The notes: a model not told the origin generated them from the letters alone. Positions 1 to 7,092 are shown, numbered from the stretch's first letter. The stretch: DNA of 54,679 nt from Priestia aryabhattai B8W22 (GCF_000956595.1 NZ_JYOO01000031.1:1-54679), one strand, 5' to 3'. Translations and numbers: made by a program.

Positions 1-1
1 G

Positions 2-85
2 AAAGAGGTCTCATTTATGAGTTATGCAGCTTTTTATACATCATTGATTTATCAACGTTCTATCCAAGGACATTTGCCAAAATAA
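2..85 (+). CDS. C-terminal end of an unidentified gene (partial)
   Basis: A frame open from the left edge encodes a 27-residue tail ending in SIQGHLPK and stops at 83-85. A strong intrinsic terminator follows at 167-199, which supports a rightward gene ending here. A second frame is open to position 129, so the frame choice is uncertain. The fragment is too short to assign a family. Confidence 0.3.
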   Translation, partial: KEVSFMSYAAFYTSLIYQRSIQGHLPK

Positions 86-166
86 TGTATAAAAAGTGCT
101 TTTATTCATATGCCGAAGAGCGAAAATAATTTACAAGTCGATTAGTAAGTTAATCACCACTTACTG

Positions 167-199
167 AAAAAGCTATCTTATTTCATGAGATAGCTTTTT
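167..199 (+). terminator. intrinsic terminator
   Basis: AAAAAGCTATCT pairs with AGATAGCTTTTT around a 9-nt loop and runs into T-rich sequence. The A-tract also makes it usable in reverse for the minus-strand gene ending at 261. Confidence 0.75.
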
Positions 200-260
200 A
201 TTTTTAGCTTTTATAGCATGCTTTCAGTAAATTTAAAAATAGAAGTGAAAAAATATCTGA

Positions 261-941
261 TTACTTCTTAATTTTGTATTTTCTAAAAGCTTTAACAGGA
301 ACTTTAGGTTTTTCAAAAAATTCGTGGTCATGATAAGGCATTCCTACCAAGTCCCAATCAAATTTATCCTCTACACAAGAAATAAATAAGTCATATCCCT
401 CATTATCAGAAGGTGATAAAGTTGTTCTTATTTCTCCATATTTTAAAGCAATATCAATAGCATTACGCATTTCTTCTAGTGCTGTACGATTAGCTACGAT
501 AAAAGCATCTCCGTGCCACATATCTTGACCGTATATATGACATATTGGCATAGGCGTGTCTTCATCATAACCATGATTTATAGCCTTATTTAATTTTTTA
601 AATATGATTTCAGGAGAATCGGTATCTAAATATGTATCCATTCCGAATTCCCAATAACCGCCTTGAACGCCTGCTACTCCAAATTGAGATGTAAATTCAT
701 CATATAATTCGTTGTTTTCTATAAAGAGATAACGATAAGGATCTTCCCAATCATCGACTATGTAAAAACAATTTATTTGTTTTTCATTTTTGCTATAAAC
801 AAAACGGTAAAGGGTAGTTGTTAGACGTTCACTTTCTTCCAACTTAAATTTATATTTTCTAGCATTCTTTGGTTTTAGTACTTCATCTTGAAAAGGTGTA
901 TATGGTATATAAATAGCTGTAAACAATTTTGCAGTTGTCAT
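261..941 (-). CDS. hypothetical protein, 226 aa
   Basis: Soluble acidic protein with no signal peptide or membrane segment. The ATG is preceded by GGAGTGAG at good spacing. The C-terminal half carries an aromatic and acid-rich stretch around DMWHGDAFIVANRTALEEM. I cannot assign a family. Its size, acidity and location among other small soluble proteins fit the immunity-protein-like genes of Bacillus accessory islands, but that is inference. It stands alone, with its own 3' terminator-like hairpin at 167-199. Confidence 0.75.
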   Translation of the reverse strand: MTTAKLFTAIYIPYTPFQDEVLKPKNARKYKFKLEESERLTTTLYRFVYSKNEKQINCFYIVDDWEDPYRYLFIENNELYDEFTSQFGVAGVQGGYWEFGMDTYLDTDSPEIIFKKLNKAINHGYDEDTPMPICHIYGQDMWHGDAFIVANRTALEEMRNAIDIALKYGEIRTTLSPSDNEGYDLFISCVEDKFDWDLVGMPYHDHEFFEKPKVPVKAFRKYKIKK

Positions 942-1171
942 TTTCTCACTCCATTAACGTAAAATACCGGAATCTAAGGAACAAATATTTTATAAAAACT
1001 TAACATCTAATTTAAAATACTGTGAGCATTTTTAAGAACAATATAAAAAAATATAGGATAGACAATTACAAATGAGACAGTTAAAATCAAATGTCTGATG
1101 TAAAATTTATCTTTTAAATTTTTGCAAACACAAATAACTAATCAAATTAAGCACAAGAAATTAAAGAAAAA

Positions 1172-1312
1172 TCAAATACCTCCTATTCCCCAGCCTAAAA
1201 AACCTAAAATAAAGAAAAATGGAAATATGTATCCGATAATAAAAAGAAAAACAAAGATCCAACCAGCTATTGCAAAATTACGAGTAATTTTCCCTATAGT
1301 TTTTTCATCCAC
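1172..1312 (-). CDS. small membrane protein, 46 aa
   Basis: A GTG-started reading frame gives a 46-residue protein beginning VDEKTIGKITRNFAIAG. It has two hydrophobic runs, WIFVFLFIIGYIF and PFFFILGFLGWGIGGI, like a short two-helix membrane peptide. A GGTGA element lies about 8 nt upstream of the GTG. A competing plus-strand frame (1122-1376) is lysine and proline rich, lacks a ribosome binding site and looks like the antisense shadow. Function unknown. Holin-like or toxin-like peptides have this form, but nothing here shows that role. Confidence 0.5.
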   Translation of the reverse strand: MDEKTIGKITRNFAIAGWIFVFLFIIGYIFPFFFILGFLGWGIGGI

Positions 1313-1399
1313 TATTTATTTCACCGCATTTCTAATGAGTATTAATTTATTTTTAATTATAATAGAGTTAGCATAACCTTCATTATAATTAGCGAAAAG

Positions 1400-1424
1400 G
1401 ACTCAATCGATTAACGAATGAGTC
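1400..1424 (-). terminator. terminator-like hairpin
   Basis: GACTCA and TGAGTC arms with an inner TCG/CGA pairing lie just 3' of the gene ending at 1451. On the minus strand the hairpin is followed by CCTTTTC. Confidence 0.5.
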
Positions 1425-1450
1425 TACTTGTTTAAAGTAAATATGAATCT

Positions 1451-2008
1451 TTAATTACTTTCAGATTCTCCATAAAAGGCGTTAGCAGCATAGCCGACAT
1501 CTTTTGAGTTCTTACCTTCAGCAAAATGTGAATAACCACTTTTCCCTTTCTGTTGTGTATGGCCGTTCATAATATCCTCTATATCCTGTAGAATACCCTG
1601 AGCATCAGATAGTTTTTCACCATCTGGAGCTTCATAGATAAAAATACTATACAGACCTACTACATTTTGTATATCTTTGCGTATTTTTTCATTATGAATA
1701 TTATAGGTTTGATCTGCAATTAACTTTTGGTCTTTGATTAACTGTGAACAATTAGCCTCTACAAAACGTTTTACTTGCTCTTCTTTATAACTATTCATCA
1801 TATTTGACAGAGAGTTATTAACTGTACGGATAGCTTTCTTTACATTATCATCTTCACGGTTTGCTGTATCCACCTTTTCATTCCCCTGTGTTGCTTTAGT
1901 CTCCATAGTCTTAGATTTACTGTCTATAAAATTGAAGATGTTTACAGCACCGAAAATTAACAAACCTGTTACCACTGTACATACAAATAGCAATCTTAAT
2001 TTCTTCAT
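1451..2008 (-). CDS. membrane-anchored extracytoplasmic protein, 185 aa
   Basis: The N-terminus (MKKLRLLFVCTVVTGLLIFG) is a signal anchor or uncleaved signal peptide. There is no lipobox Cys. The rest (about residues 30-185) is polar, Lys/Glu/Asn rich and predicted helical, so it should face outward. A GAGGAG ribosome binding site precedes the ATG. I recognise no family. It is followed by the hairpin at 1400-1424 and stands divergent to the DCC/DoxX pair at 2285. Confidence 0.75.
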   Translation of the reverse strand: MKKLRLLFVCTVVTGLLIFGAVNIFNFIDSKSKTMETKATQGNEKVDTANREDDNVKKAIRTVNNSLSNMMNSYKEEQVKRFVEANCSQLIKDQKLIADQTYNIHNEKIRKDIQNVVGLYSIFIYEAPDGEKLSDAQGILQDIEDIMNGHTQQKGKSGYSHFAEGKNSKDVGYAANAFYGESESN

Positions 2009-2115
2009 TATTTTCTCCTCATACTTATAATGAATTTCCTTTTGTAAATATGTAATATATTACAAAACTATGTTAATTTTATCATAAAATCCATTTTATA
2101 AGTTGAATATATTGC

Positions 2116-2153
2116 AAAGTGCTAGTTACCACACTGTCGTTTTTAGGCACTTT
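2116..2153. repeat. possible divergent copy of the intergenic palindrome
   Basis: Contains TAGTTACC at 2123-2130, the left end of the 3716-5867 repeat family, then a weaker match. It is enclosed by AAAGTGC (2116-2122) and GCACTTT (2147-2153), which pair. Unlike the other copies it is not at the 3' end of a minus-strand gene. Confidence 0.35.
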
Positions 2154-2166
2154 TAATAAAAAAATG

Positions 2167-2219
2167 AAGCTCATCTAACAAAATTGTAAGCCCGTCTTAC
2201 ATTATTGTTAGGTGAGCTT
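2167..2219. repeat. nested inverted repeat between divergent genes
   Basis: An outer 15-bp arm (AAGCTCATCTAACAA, 2167-2181) pairs with 2205-2219 with one G-T pair. An inner TGTAAG/CTTACA hairpin (2185-2201) sits inside it. On the minus strand it is followed by CATTTTTTT, so it may act as a leftward terminator, although no minus-strand gene lies immediately to its right. Confidence 0.6.
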
Positions 2220-2284
2220 TATTAAATCTCGTATTATAATTATTTGTAGAAAATATTTACAATTAATTAAAGGGATGAAATATA

Positions 2285-2728
2285 TTGAAGGTAAAAAAAG
2301 ACAATCAACCTATTATTCTGTTTGATGGTATATGTAACATATGTAATCATTGGGTCCAATTTGTGATAAAAAGAGATCCTAAAGGCATATTTAAATTTTT
2401 ATCTCTTCAATCAGATTTAGCACATTTATTGATAAGAAATCACAATCCGAATAATACACAATTGAATTCCATTATTTTAATTGACAAAGGGCAGATATAT
2501 ACGGAATCTACAGCAATTTTACATATTATAAACAAGCTTACCGGACCTATAAGGTTTTTCATTCTCTTTTGGGTAATACCTGAAAAAATTCGAGATAGAG
2601 TGTACCGTTTTATTGCAAAGAATCGATATCGATTCTTTGGGAAAAAAGAAAGTTGTCTCGTCCCTAGCAAAGAAATACAAAATAGGTTTATTAAAACGAA
2701 AATAGAAAGTGGGAAAATCAATGAATAG
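2285..2728 (+). CDS. DCC family thiol-disulfide oxidoreductase-like protein (DUF393)
   Basis: 147 aa starting at TTG behind AAAGGGATG. The DCC signature is clear near the N-terminus: FDGICNICNHWVQFVI, a CxxC pair, followed by a KRDP motif. The C-terminal YRFIAKNRYRFFGKK...C is also typical of YuxK-type proteins. These are thioredoxin-fold proteins thought to act in thiol-disulfide exchange. The stop codon overlaps the start of the DoxX-like gene by 8 bp (ATGAATAG), so the two are translationally coupled and probably act together at the membrane. Confidence 0.88.
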   Translation: MKVKKDNQPIILFDGICNICNHWVQFVIKRDPKGIFKFLSLQSDLAHLLIRNHNPNNTQLNSIILIDKGQIYTESTAILHIINKLTGPIRFFILFWVIPEKIRDRVYRFIAKNRYRFFGKKESCLVPSKEIQNRFIKTKIESGKINE

Positions 2729-3143
2729 AAGCACATTTCGAAAAAAGCTTAGAATGACAATTATCACTACATTTAGATGGTCTTTAGCATTAACTTTCTT
2801 GATTTACGGTATTGCCAAAATCTATCCAGGCCAGTTTTCTACAGGCGACTTTATATATGACTCGACAAAGGACTCAGCGATGCAACTGGCTTGGCACTTC
2901 TTTGGGTATTCGGATACATATAATCTTTTTATTGCTTTTGGAGAAATAACAGCAGCCTTATTATTAGTAATTCCAAAGACAGCAACTTTAGGAAACATTA
3001 TTTACTTACCTATCACAGTAAACATTACTATTCTTGACCTTTGTTTTGAGATACCAGCTCGTTCTGTTACCATCTTGTTAACCTGTATGAGTATTGCTTT
3101 ACTTTTCTTTGAATATAAAAAATTAAAAAAAGTAATTTTTTGA
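2721..3143 (+). CDS. DoxX-like integral membrane protein
   Basis: 140 aa from ATG 2721. A GTG at 2709 is possible but has no ribosome binding site. Four hydrophobic segments are visible: WSLALTFLIYGIAKIYPGQF, IAFGEITAALLLVIP, a helix around NIIYLPITVNITILDL, and VTILLTCMSIALLFF. The layout and the Y-G-x-x-K at the first helix fit DoxX/DoxD-like proteins, which couple quinone or thiol redox at the membrane. Overlap with the DCC gene upstream supports a redox pair. The family call is moderate and the membrane location strong. Confidence 0.7.
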   Translation: MNRSTFRKKLRMTIITTFRWSLALTFLIYGIAKIYPGQFSTGDFIYDSTKDSAMQLAWHFFGYSDTYNLFIAFGEITAALLLVIPKTATLGNIIYLPITVNITILDLCFEIPARSVTILLTCMSIALLFFEYKKLKKVIF

Positions 3144-3206
3144 CTCTCCAGTAACAGCTGAAACGCCTATCCAAACAGGCTTTATGAAAAAGAAGGTGAA
3201 CATACA

Positions 3207-3284
3207 ATGATTGTTCTACCTATTATATTGGTCAGTTTAGGAATTTCTTCTTTTTACTATTTCATTCTAAAAAAAGAAGCTTGA
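3207..3284 (+). CDS. small membrane peptide, 25 aa
   Basis: ATG at 3207 sits behind AGAAGGTGA with good spacing and encodes MIVLPIILVSLGISSFYYFI followed by LKKEA and TGA. It is one hydrophobic helix with a short basic tail. It lies 63 bp after the DoxX-like gene in the same direction and may be part of its transcript. No family is recognised. Confidence 0.45.
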   Translation: MIVLPIILVSLGISSFYYFILKKEA

Positions 3285-3402
3285 GATGAATACCATATAC
3301 AGATTCAATTAACATAAGCAGCATTATAGGCACACTTATTAAAAATACATTTATTTCTTTTTATGGTAAAATAAAAAGTGATGATGTATAGGAGGATTTA
3401 CT

Positions 3403-3621
3403 TTGATTAAAAATTTGCCCTTGCTAATTTCCATTTTAATAATTGGAGTTAGTACTTCTACAATAAGTGTGAACGGACATCTACCTACTTTTTTTGAATG
3501 GACGTTACCAATTATGAGTATTATTTTAAATACTACTGCAGTTATAGGATTATATTTACATGTATTTGTATATAAATCTATGAAGAACGCAGAAGATAAC
3601 CTAAATGAGGTTATTAAATAA
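3403..3621 (+). CDS. small membrane protein, 72 aa
   Basis: TTG start at 3403 with a strong AGGAGG seven bases upstream. Two hydrophobic segments (LPLLISILIIGVSTSTIS and LPIMSIILNTTAVIGLYLHVFV) are followed by a short charged tail, so it is a two-helix inner-membrane protein. An intrinsic terminator follows at 3653. Function unknown. Confidence 0.7.
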   Translation: MIKNLPLLISILIIGVSTSTISVNGHLPTFFEWTLPIMSIILNTTAVIGLYLHVFVYKSMKNAEDNLNEVIK

Positions 3622-3652
3622 AAGAAATTTATTTATTCACTATGAAAATTTA

Positions 3653-3681
3653 TTAAAAAGAGCTAATGTAGCTCTTTTTAA
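3653..3681 (+). terminator. intrinsic terminator
   Basis: TTAAAAAGAGCTA pairs perfectly with TAGCTCTTTTTAA around ATG, 3' of the 3403-3621 gene. Confidence 0.85.
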
Positions 3682-3715
3682 TTTCCATTTTATAAATGTA
3701 TGCTATATCCAAACA

Positions 3716-3742
3716 TAGTTACTATAATGTGCGTTATGGGTA
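3716..3742 (-). repeat. array repeat copy 1
   Basis: Plus-strand reading begins TAGTTACTATAA and ends TTATGGGTA, with loop TGTGCG. T-T-A-C-T-A-T-A-A pairs with TTAT, one bulged base, then GGTA. It lies 29 bp 3' of the stop of the gene at 3772-4176. Confidence 0.75.
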
Positions 3743-3771
3743 GAAAGGCTATCTAAATATATATTAGAGTA

Positions 3772-4176
3772 TTAGCCATCAATAATCTGTGATTCCTTAA
3801 CATTTAAAATTTCAATACTGTTACAATAAAAGTCGATATCTTCATTTTCTACGTCTCGTACTTGGAACCTAATGTTTTCCCAACTTCTATCACTAATATT
3901 TATTATTTGTAGTATAGATAGTTGTATAGCTCCGCCATTCGCAAATAGTTCGAAATTTTCTACTCCATAAAAATTCATACTGACTTCATAAAAGTTATGA
4001 GTCCCTTTAGGTTGTAAAAGAAAAATTATATGTAAATTAGTTTTGTTTTCTTCATCAAATAAAAACCTGTTGCTATATTCTATAAAATACCTTATTTCTG
4101 TGATGTATTTCATATCTAATAACGAAAATTCTGGTGAAAGACTATTTAACAAATGAAAGTTCTTAATATTTAACAC
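3772..4176 (-). CDS. hypothetical protein of the repeat-linked array, 134 aa
   Basis: I place the start at GTG 4176, behind AAAAAGGGGA eight bases upstream. The longer frame up to 4254 has no ribosome binding site and would run through repeat copy 2. The product starts MLNIKNFHLLNSLSPEFSLL, is soluble and rich in aromatics and Asn/Asp, and ends with a Cys-Asn-Ser-Ile-Glu-Ile strand. It is probably mostly beta. It resembles small proteins found beside WapA-like or LXG toxin loci in Bacillus, but I cannot name a family. It occupies one unit of the array, between repeats at 3716 and 4236. Confidence 0.7.
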   Translation of the reverse strand: MLNIKNFHLLNSLSPEFSLLDMKYITEIRYFIEYSNRFLFDEENKTNLHIIFLLQPKGTHNFYEVSMNFYGVENFELFANGGAIQLSILQIINISDRSWENIRFQVRDVENEDIDFYCNSIEILNVKESQIIDG

Positions 4177-4235
4177 TTTAAAGGTCCCCTTTTTAATAAA
4201 ATATCTCAATCGCTCACACATACAATAAACTATTA

Positions 4236-4262
4236 AAGTTACCATAATCAGCATTCTATAAG
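4236..4262 (-). repeat. array repeat copy 2
   Basis: Begins AAGTTACCATAAT, matching copies 1, 4 and 5 at the left arm. The right half is degenerate. It lies immediately 3' of the stop codon of the gene at 4264-4746, the same position as in the other units. Confidence 0.6.
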
Positions 4263-4263
4263 T

Positions 4264-4746
4264 TTATTCAAAGCTTTCAGGAGACCAAACTGCTATATCA
4301 TCGCCTGGAGTTGCTACTAAAAGCCAATCACAATTACCACCTGCAAAATGATCCCCTAGTTGCCAGCACTCATAATTCGAATCGTGACCGTTTACAAACA
4401 AAATGCTGCCTGATTCAAATGAAATAATGAGATGGGGCGACCGATGACCTATTTGAACATTGACTACTTTTTGTCTCTTAATATCCCAAATATGCTTAAA
4501 ATGCTGTTCTTCGGTATGTGCGGGGACTTCTTTCTCTGAGGATGGGTAGACAAGTGGAACGTCATCATATACCGTCCACTCTGTTTCAATCGTTAAAACG
4601 AATGCATCATCTTCCTTTCGATCGTAGTGAGTAAAGGTCAGGCAAATGGTAGAAACCTCACACGTGAACTTTATTCCATCCATTTGACTACCCACAAGTA
4701 AATACTGTAAAGCTTTTTCTGCTAATCTCTGATTGTCTATCTTCAA
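4264..4746 (-). CDS. DUF6188-like hypothetical protein, 160 aa
   Basis: TTG start at 4746 with AAAAGGAG seven bases upstream. Soluble beta-rich protein. LVGSQMDGIKF near residue 16, a Phe-Glu-Ser-Gly-Ser-Ile-Leu strand near residue 110, and a C-terminal TPGDDIAVWSPESFE suggest a DUF6188-type fold, recognised by pattern only. Such proteins often accompany toxin-immunity loci. It fills one array unit: repeat copy 2 touches its 3' end and copy 3 lies 60 bp upstream of its start. No promoter of its own is evident. Confidence 0.7.
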   Translation of the reverse strand: MKIDNQRLAEKALQYLLVGSQMDGIKFTCEVSTICLTFTHYDRKEDDAFVLTIETEWTVYDDVPLVYPSSEKEVPAHTEEQHFKHIWDIKRQKVVNVQIGHRSPHLIISFESGSILFVNGHDSNYECWQLGDHFAGGNCDWLLVATPGDDIAVWSPESFE

Positions 4747-4806
4747 AGTCGTTTCTCCTTTTAAAGTTTTTATCCTTATTATTTCATGTATGAGTGCATA
4801 TATTTA

Positions 4807-4833
4807 CAATTACTATGATATGCGTTCTAGGAA
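4807..4833 (-). repeat. array repeat copy 3
   Basis: Contains ATTACTATGATATGCGTTCT, about 20 of 26 positions matching copy 1. It overlaps the last codons of the gene at 4827-5195, so the repeat is adjacent to or part of the 3' end. Confidence 0.65.
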
Positions 4834-5195
4834 TCTAAAACTTCTTTTAGCAAAACTTTAAATTTGGGTCTAAATACTAAATCCATAATCATTATAAAAC
4901 GGTCAATTCCTTGATCTATAAATAATCGAATTGCTTTGCTTTCTTTATTGTCATTCATGATCTCAATCTTTGTAACTGATTCGAGTCTGTAGTAAAAGAT
5001 TTCATCATCTTCTAAATCCGTTACTGAAAGCGAGAAAGAGTTATAGAATGGTGAGATTTTCACTTCGAACCTGTTTATTTCGTTCGTAAAGATAAAAGTG
5101 GACTCATCGTACAAAAAGCTCTCATTTTGGTCCTTTTTAAGTGGAATACATTCAAATAATGAAATAAAGTCTAATTCTTCGGGACACTCTCGCAT
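4827..5195 (-). CDS. hypothetical protein of the repeat-linked array, 122 aa
   Basis: ATG with AAGGAGG upstream. Small soluble acidic protein with alternating beta strands (STFIFTNEINRFEVKISPF, DEIFYYRLESVTKIEI, IRLFIDQGIDRFIMIMDLVF). No membrane segment and no recognised family. It forms a single-gene unit of about 521 bp between repeat copies 3 and 4, with the repeat overlapping its stop region. Confidence 0.7.
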   Translation of the reverse strand: MRECPEELDFISLFECIPLKKDQNESFLYDESTFIFTNEINRFEVKISPFYNSFSLSVTDLEDDEIFYYRLESVTKIEIMNDNKESKAIRLFIDQGIDRFIMIMDLVFRPKFKVLLKEVLDS

Positions 5196-5327
5196 TTGTT
5201 TCCTCCTTGGTTGAAACTATCTATTTAAATAGATCCTTTTGCACAGTATTAAAAAAACAAAAATTCCTCAATTATTTTCCCATATACTTTAATACTCTTC
5301 AATTACCTTATGTATACCCCATAAAGC

Positions 5328-5354
5328 TAGTTACCGTAATCACAGTTATCGGTA
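5328..5354 (-). repeat. array repeat copy 4
   Basis: TAGTTACCGTAA, loop TCACAG, then TTATCGGTA. The loop differs from the other copies, yet every stem position still pairs apart from the same single bulged base, which suggests the folded form matters. Confidence 0.75.
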
Positions 5355-5367
5355 GTATGAACAGAAT

Positions 5368-5742
5368 TTAATCATCTACATCATTAGCATTAAATGTATC
5401 TTTTTTAACAGTTAATATATGGCCACTAATATTAACTGTTTTGTTATTTACCCATTTAACTTTGGCGGTTTCTTGAGGATAATTCCAATAGATATTTTTC
5501 CTTTTATTAAAAACCTTCTTTGTATAAGTCACTTCTCCTCTAATAGCAAAAGGTGTAGTCGCTCCACCACTTGAACGATAAATCTTTACTATGTAATCAC
5601 CGTTAGGAGATGTACTTTGAGAAATATATTCTCCCTTTGGAGCAAATTGTAGATAACTAGGAGCAAAAAGAAACCACTAAACAAATCCTATAACTAGAAG
5701 AGCGCTTAATGCAGCCAAACATACTATATAACGTTTTTTCAA
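5368..5742 (-). pseudogene. DUF5412-type secreted protein, interrupted by an in-frame TAG
   Basis: TTG at 5742 behind AGAGGTTAG opens a frame whose first 21 codons encode a signal peptide or anchor (KKRYIVCLAALSALLVIGFV). TAG at 5677-5679 then interrupts it, and the frame continues to TAA at 5368. The downstream part (YLQFAPKGEYISQSTSPNGD, GGATTPFAIRGEVTY, KNIYWNYPQE, VKWVNNKTVNISGHILTV) matches the DUF5412 pattern well. Codons after the stop stay coherent, so this is a recent nonsense change or a read error. A perfect 12-bp inverted repeat (5407-5418 with 5429-5440) lies in the coding region. It fills the array unit between repeats 4 and 5. Confidence 0.7.
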
Positions 5743-5840
5743 TTTCTAACCTCTATTCAGATGAACTAAATTATAATTTTGTTTCTATCTGATTATATAT
5801 CAGAATTGAGTTAAAAAATCATGAATTTAATATACATCCG

Positions 5841-5867
5841 TAGTTAACATAATGTGCGTTATTGATA
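5841..5867 (-). repeat. array repeat copy 5
   Basis: TAGTTAACATAA, loop TGTGCG, TTATTGATA. It lies 3' of the gene at 5918-6514, beyond that gene's own intrinsic terminator, so the repeat itself need not be the terminator. Confidence 0.75.
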
Positions 5868-5870
5868 CAA

Positions 5871-5903
5871 AAAAAGGAACACTCTGTGATGGGCGTTCCT
5901 TTT
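5871..5903 (-). terminator. intrinsic terminator of the 7420-5918 gene run
   Basis: On the minus strand AAAAGGAAC pairs with GTTCCTTTTTTT around a 14-nt loop, 15 bp after the stop of the last gene. Confidence 0.8.
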
Positions 5904-5917
5904 CTCTAATCTCAATT

Positions 5918-6514
5918 TCATTTAAAATACTTATCCATTCTTTGCTTTAAATCTTCATAATTTTCCTCGGTGGCTCGTTTGAGACCATATGTAAGAACAT
6001 CTTTCGCTTTCTTTTTCTCATTAGCCATTAAATAAAAATCACATACTCTTTCATAAAATACATCTTCTTCATTCAAGGCCATCTCAGCTGCTGTATTCCA
6101 ATCTATAATCTGTTCATAATGAGGAATACCTATATTTATTACATTTTGAACAAATTTACTAAACTCTTTTTTATCTGACTTTTTATTGTAAAGTGTAAAG
6201 TGTTCTTCATTACCTTCTAACCAGTTAGGAATATTCCAATCTATGCTGGCAACAACTACATTATTAGCTAACTGTGTATCCCAAGTTTGCTCATACCATT
6301 TCCCATATTCATTTGACGATACATCCCACATAGTCCAAAAAATGCATTCATCTTGGGAGCTATACTGACTAATACAAAAAGATAAACTTAAATTGAAATG
6401 CCCTGTCTTTCTAGATAATTTAGGTGTGCTTTTGGCATATTTAAAGCCTAAAGGCTCTAAGAGAGGAAGGAGATCAGTTTTAATATAAAAATTAAGTAAG
6501 TCTTTTGGTTTCAT
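5918..6514 (-). CDS. DUF4304-like protein, 198 aa
   Basis: ATG with GAGGAG upstream. The N-terminal half reads like DUF4304: a start helix (LNFYIKTDLLPLLEPLGFKY), a Lys/Ser-rich strand, then FNLSLSFCISQYSSQDECIF and WDVSS. The C-terminal 70 residues are helical, with a repeat-like Ala/Glu pattern. Soluble, no catalytic motif. DUF4304 proteins are common in immunity-type islands and their biochemical role is unknown. It is last of a three-gene run with 20-22 bp gaps (7115, 6535, 5918), followed by a terminator and repeat copy 5. Confidence 0.7.
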   Translation of the reverse strand: MKPKDLLNFYIKTDLLPLLEPLGFKYAKSTPKLSRKTGHFNLSLSFCISQYSSQDECIFWTMWDVSSNEYGKWYEQTWDTQLANNVVVASIDWNIPNWLEGNEEHFTLYNKKSDKKEFSKFVQNVINIGIPHYEQIIDWNTAAEMALNEEDVFYERVCDFYLMANEKKKAKDVLTYGLKRATEENYEDLKQRMDKYFK

Positions 6515-6534
6515 GATTTCTCCTCGATTAGATG

Positions 6535-7092
6535 CTAAAGTTGATTTCCATTAGGTAGCAGCATGTAGCTAAAATATTCTTGAAAAACACCCGTCCCTTT
6601 AAGCATATTCTTAACAGTGGTAGAATGCTTTTCTACTGCGTTACTATAAGCCGGATTTCTGGATGGAGTTCGTCCGGAAAGGTAAATAAGTTCTATAAAT
6701 GGATCTTCCTTGTTCAAATTGAAGGATTTATTAATCAGTGATTCACCGAACTCTTTTGTTTTATCGTAATCTTCTCCAAAGTATTCTGGAAACAACTCAA
6801 TCATAAAACCAAAAACAGCATTAAAAAATGCATCTTCTTTAAAATGGATGATTCCATATTGATAAAGTTCCTGCAGCAATTCTTTGTAGTCATCATGATC
6901 ACTTTCTTGTACTTTACTCGTGTTTTCTACGTCCCATTCTACAACTAAATACCAACATAAAAAGCTAAGTTTCAGAAAAACCTTCAAGTCATGGGGGTTT
7001 TCTTTCCAATTATGATATAACTTATCCCTTGCTGAATTCCAATCAGATTCTTTTTCCAACTGATCAGTATCTTTCAGCTCCCAATTTTTCAT
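6535..7092 (-). CDS. hypothetical helical protein, 185 aa
   Basis: ATG with TTGGAGG eight bases upstream. Trp/Tyr/Glu-rich soluble protein of probable all-helical, TPR-like build (WNSARDKLYHNWKENPHDLK, FLCWYLVVEWDVEN). No recognised family, signal peptide or membrane segment. The gap to 5918-6514 is 20 bp and to 7115-7420 is 22 bp, so these are one transcription unit. An immunity-like role is possible but inferred only from context. Confidence 0.7.
   Translation of the reverse strand: MKNWELKDTDQLEKESDWNSARDKLYHNWKENPHDLKVFLKLSFLCWYLVVEWDVENTSKVQESDHDDYKELLQELYQYGIIHFKEDAFFNAVFGFMIELFPEYFGEDYDKTKEFGESLINKSFNLNKEDPFIELIYLSGRTPSRNPAYSNAVEKHSTTVKNMLKGTGVFQEYFSYMLLPNGNQL

Noticed and set aside
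1122-1376. 84-aa plus-strand protein
   Set aside because: No ribosome binding site, Lys/Pro-biased composition, and antisense to a better membrane-peptide frame.
3716-5867. A true class-type integron array
   Set aside because: No intI-like gene, no attI, and the repeats are about 27 bp against 57-141 bp for attC. Described only as cassette-like.
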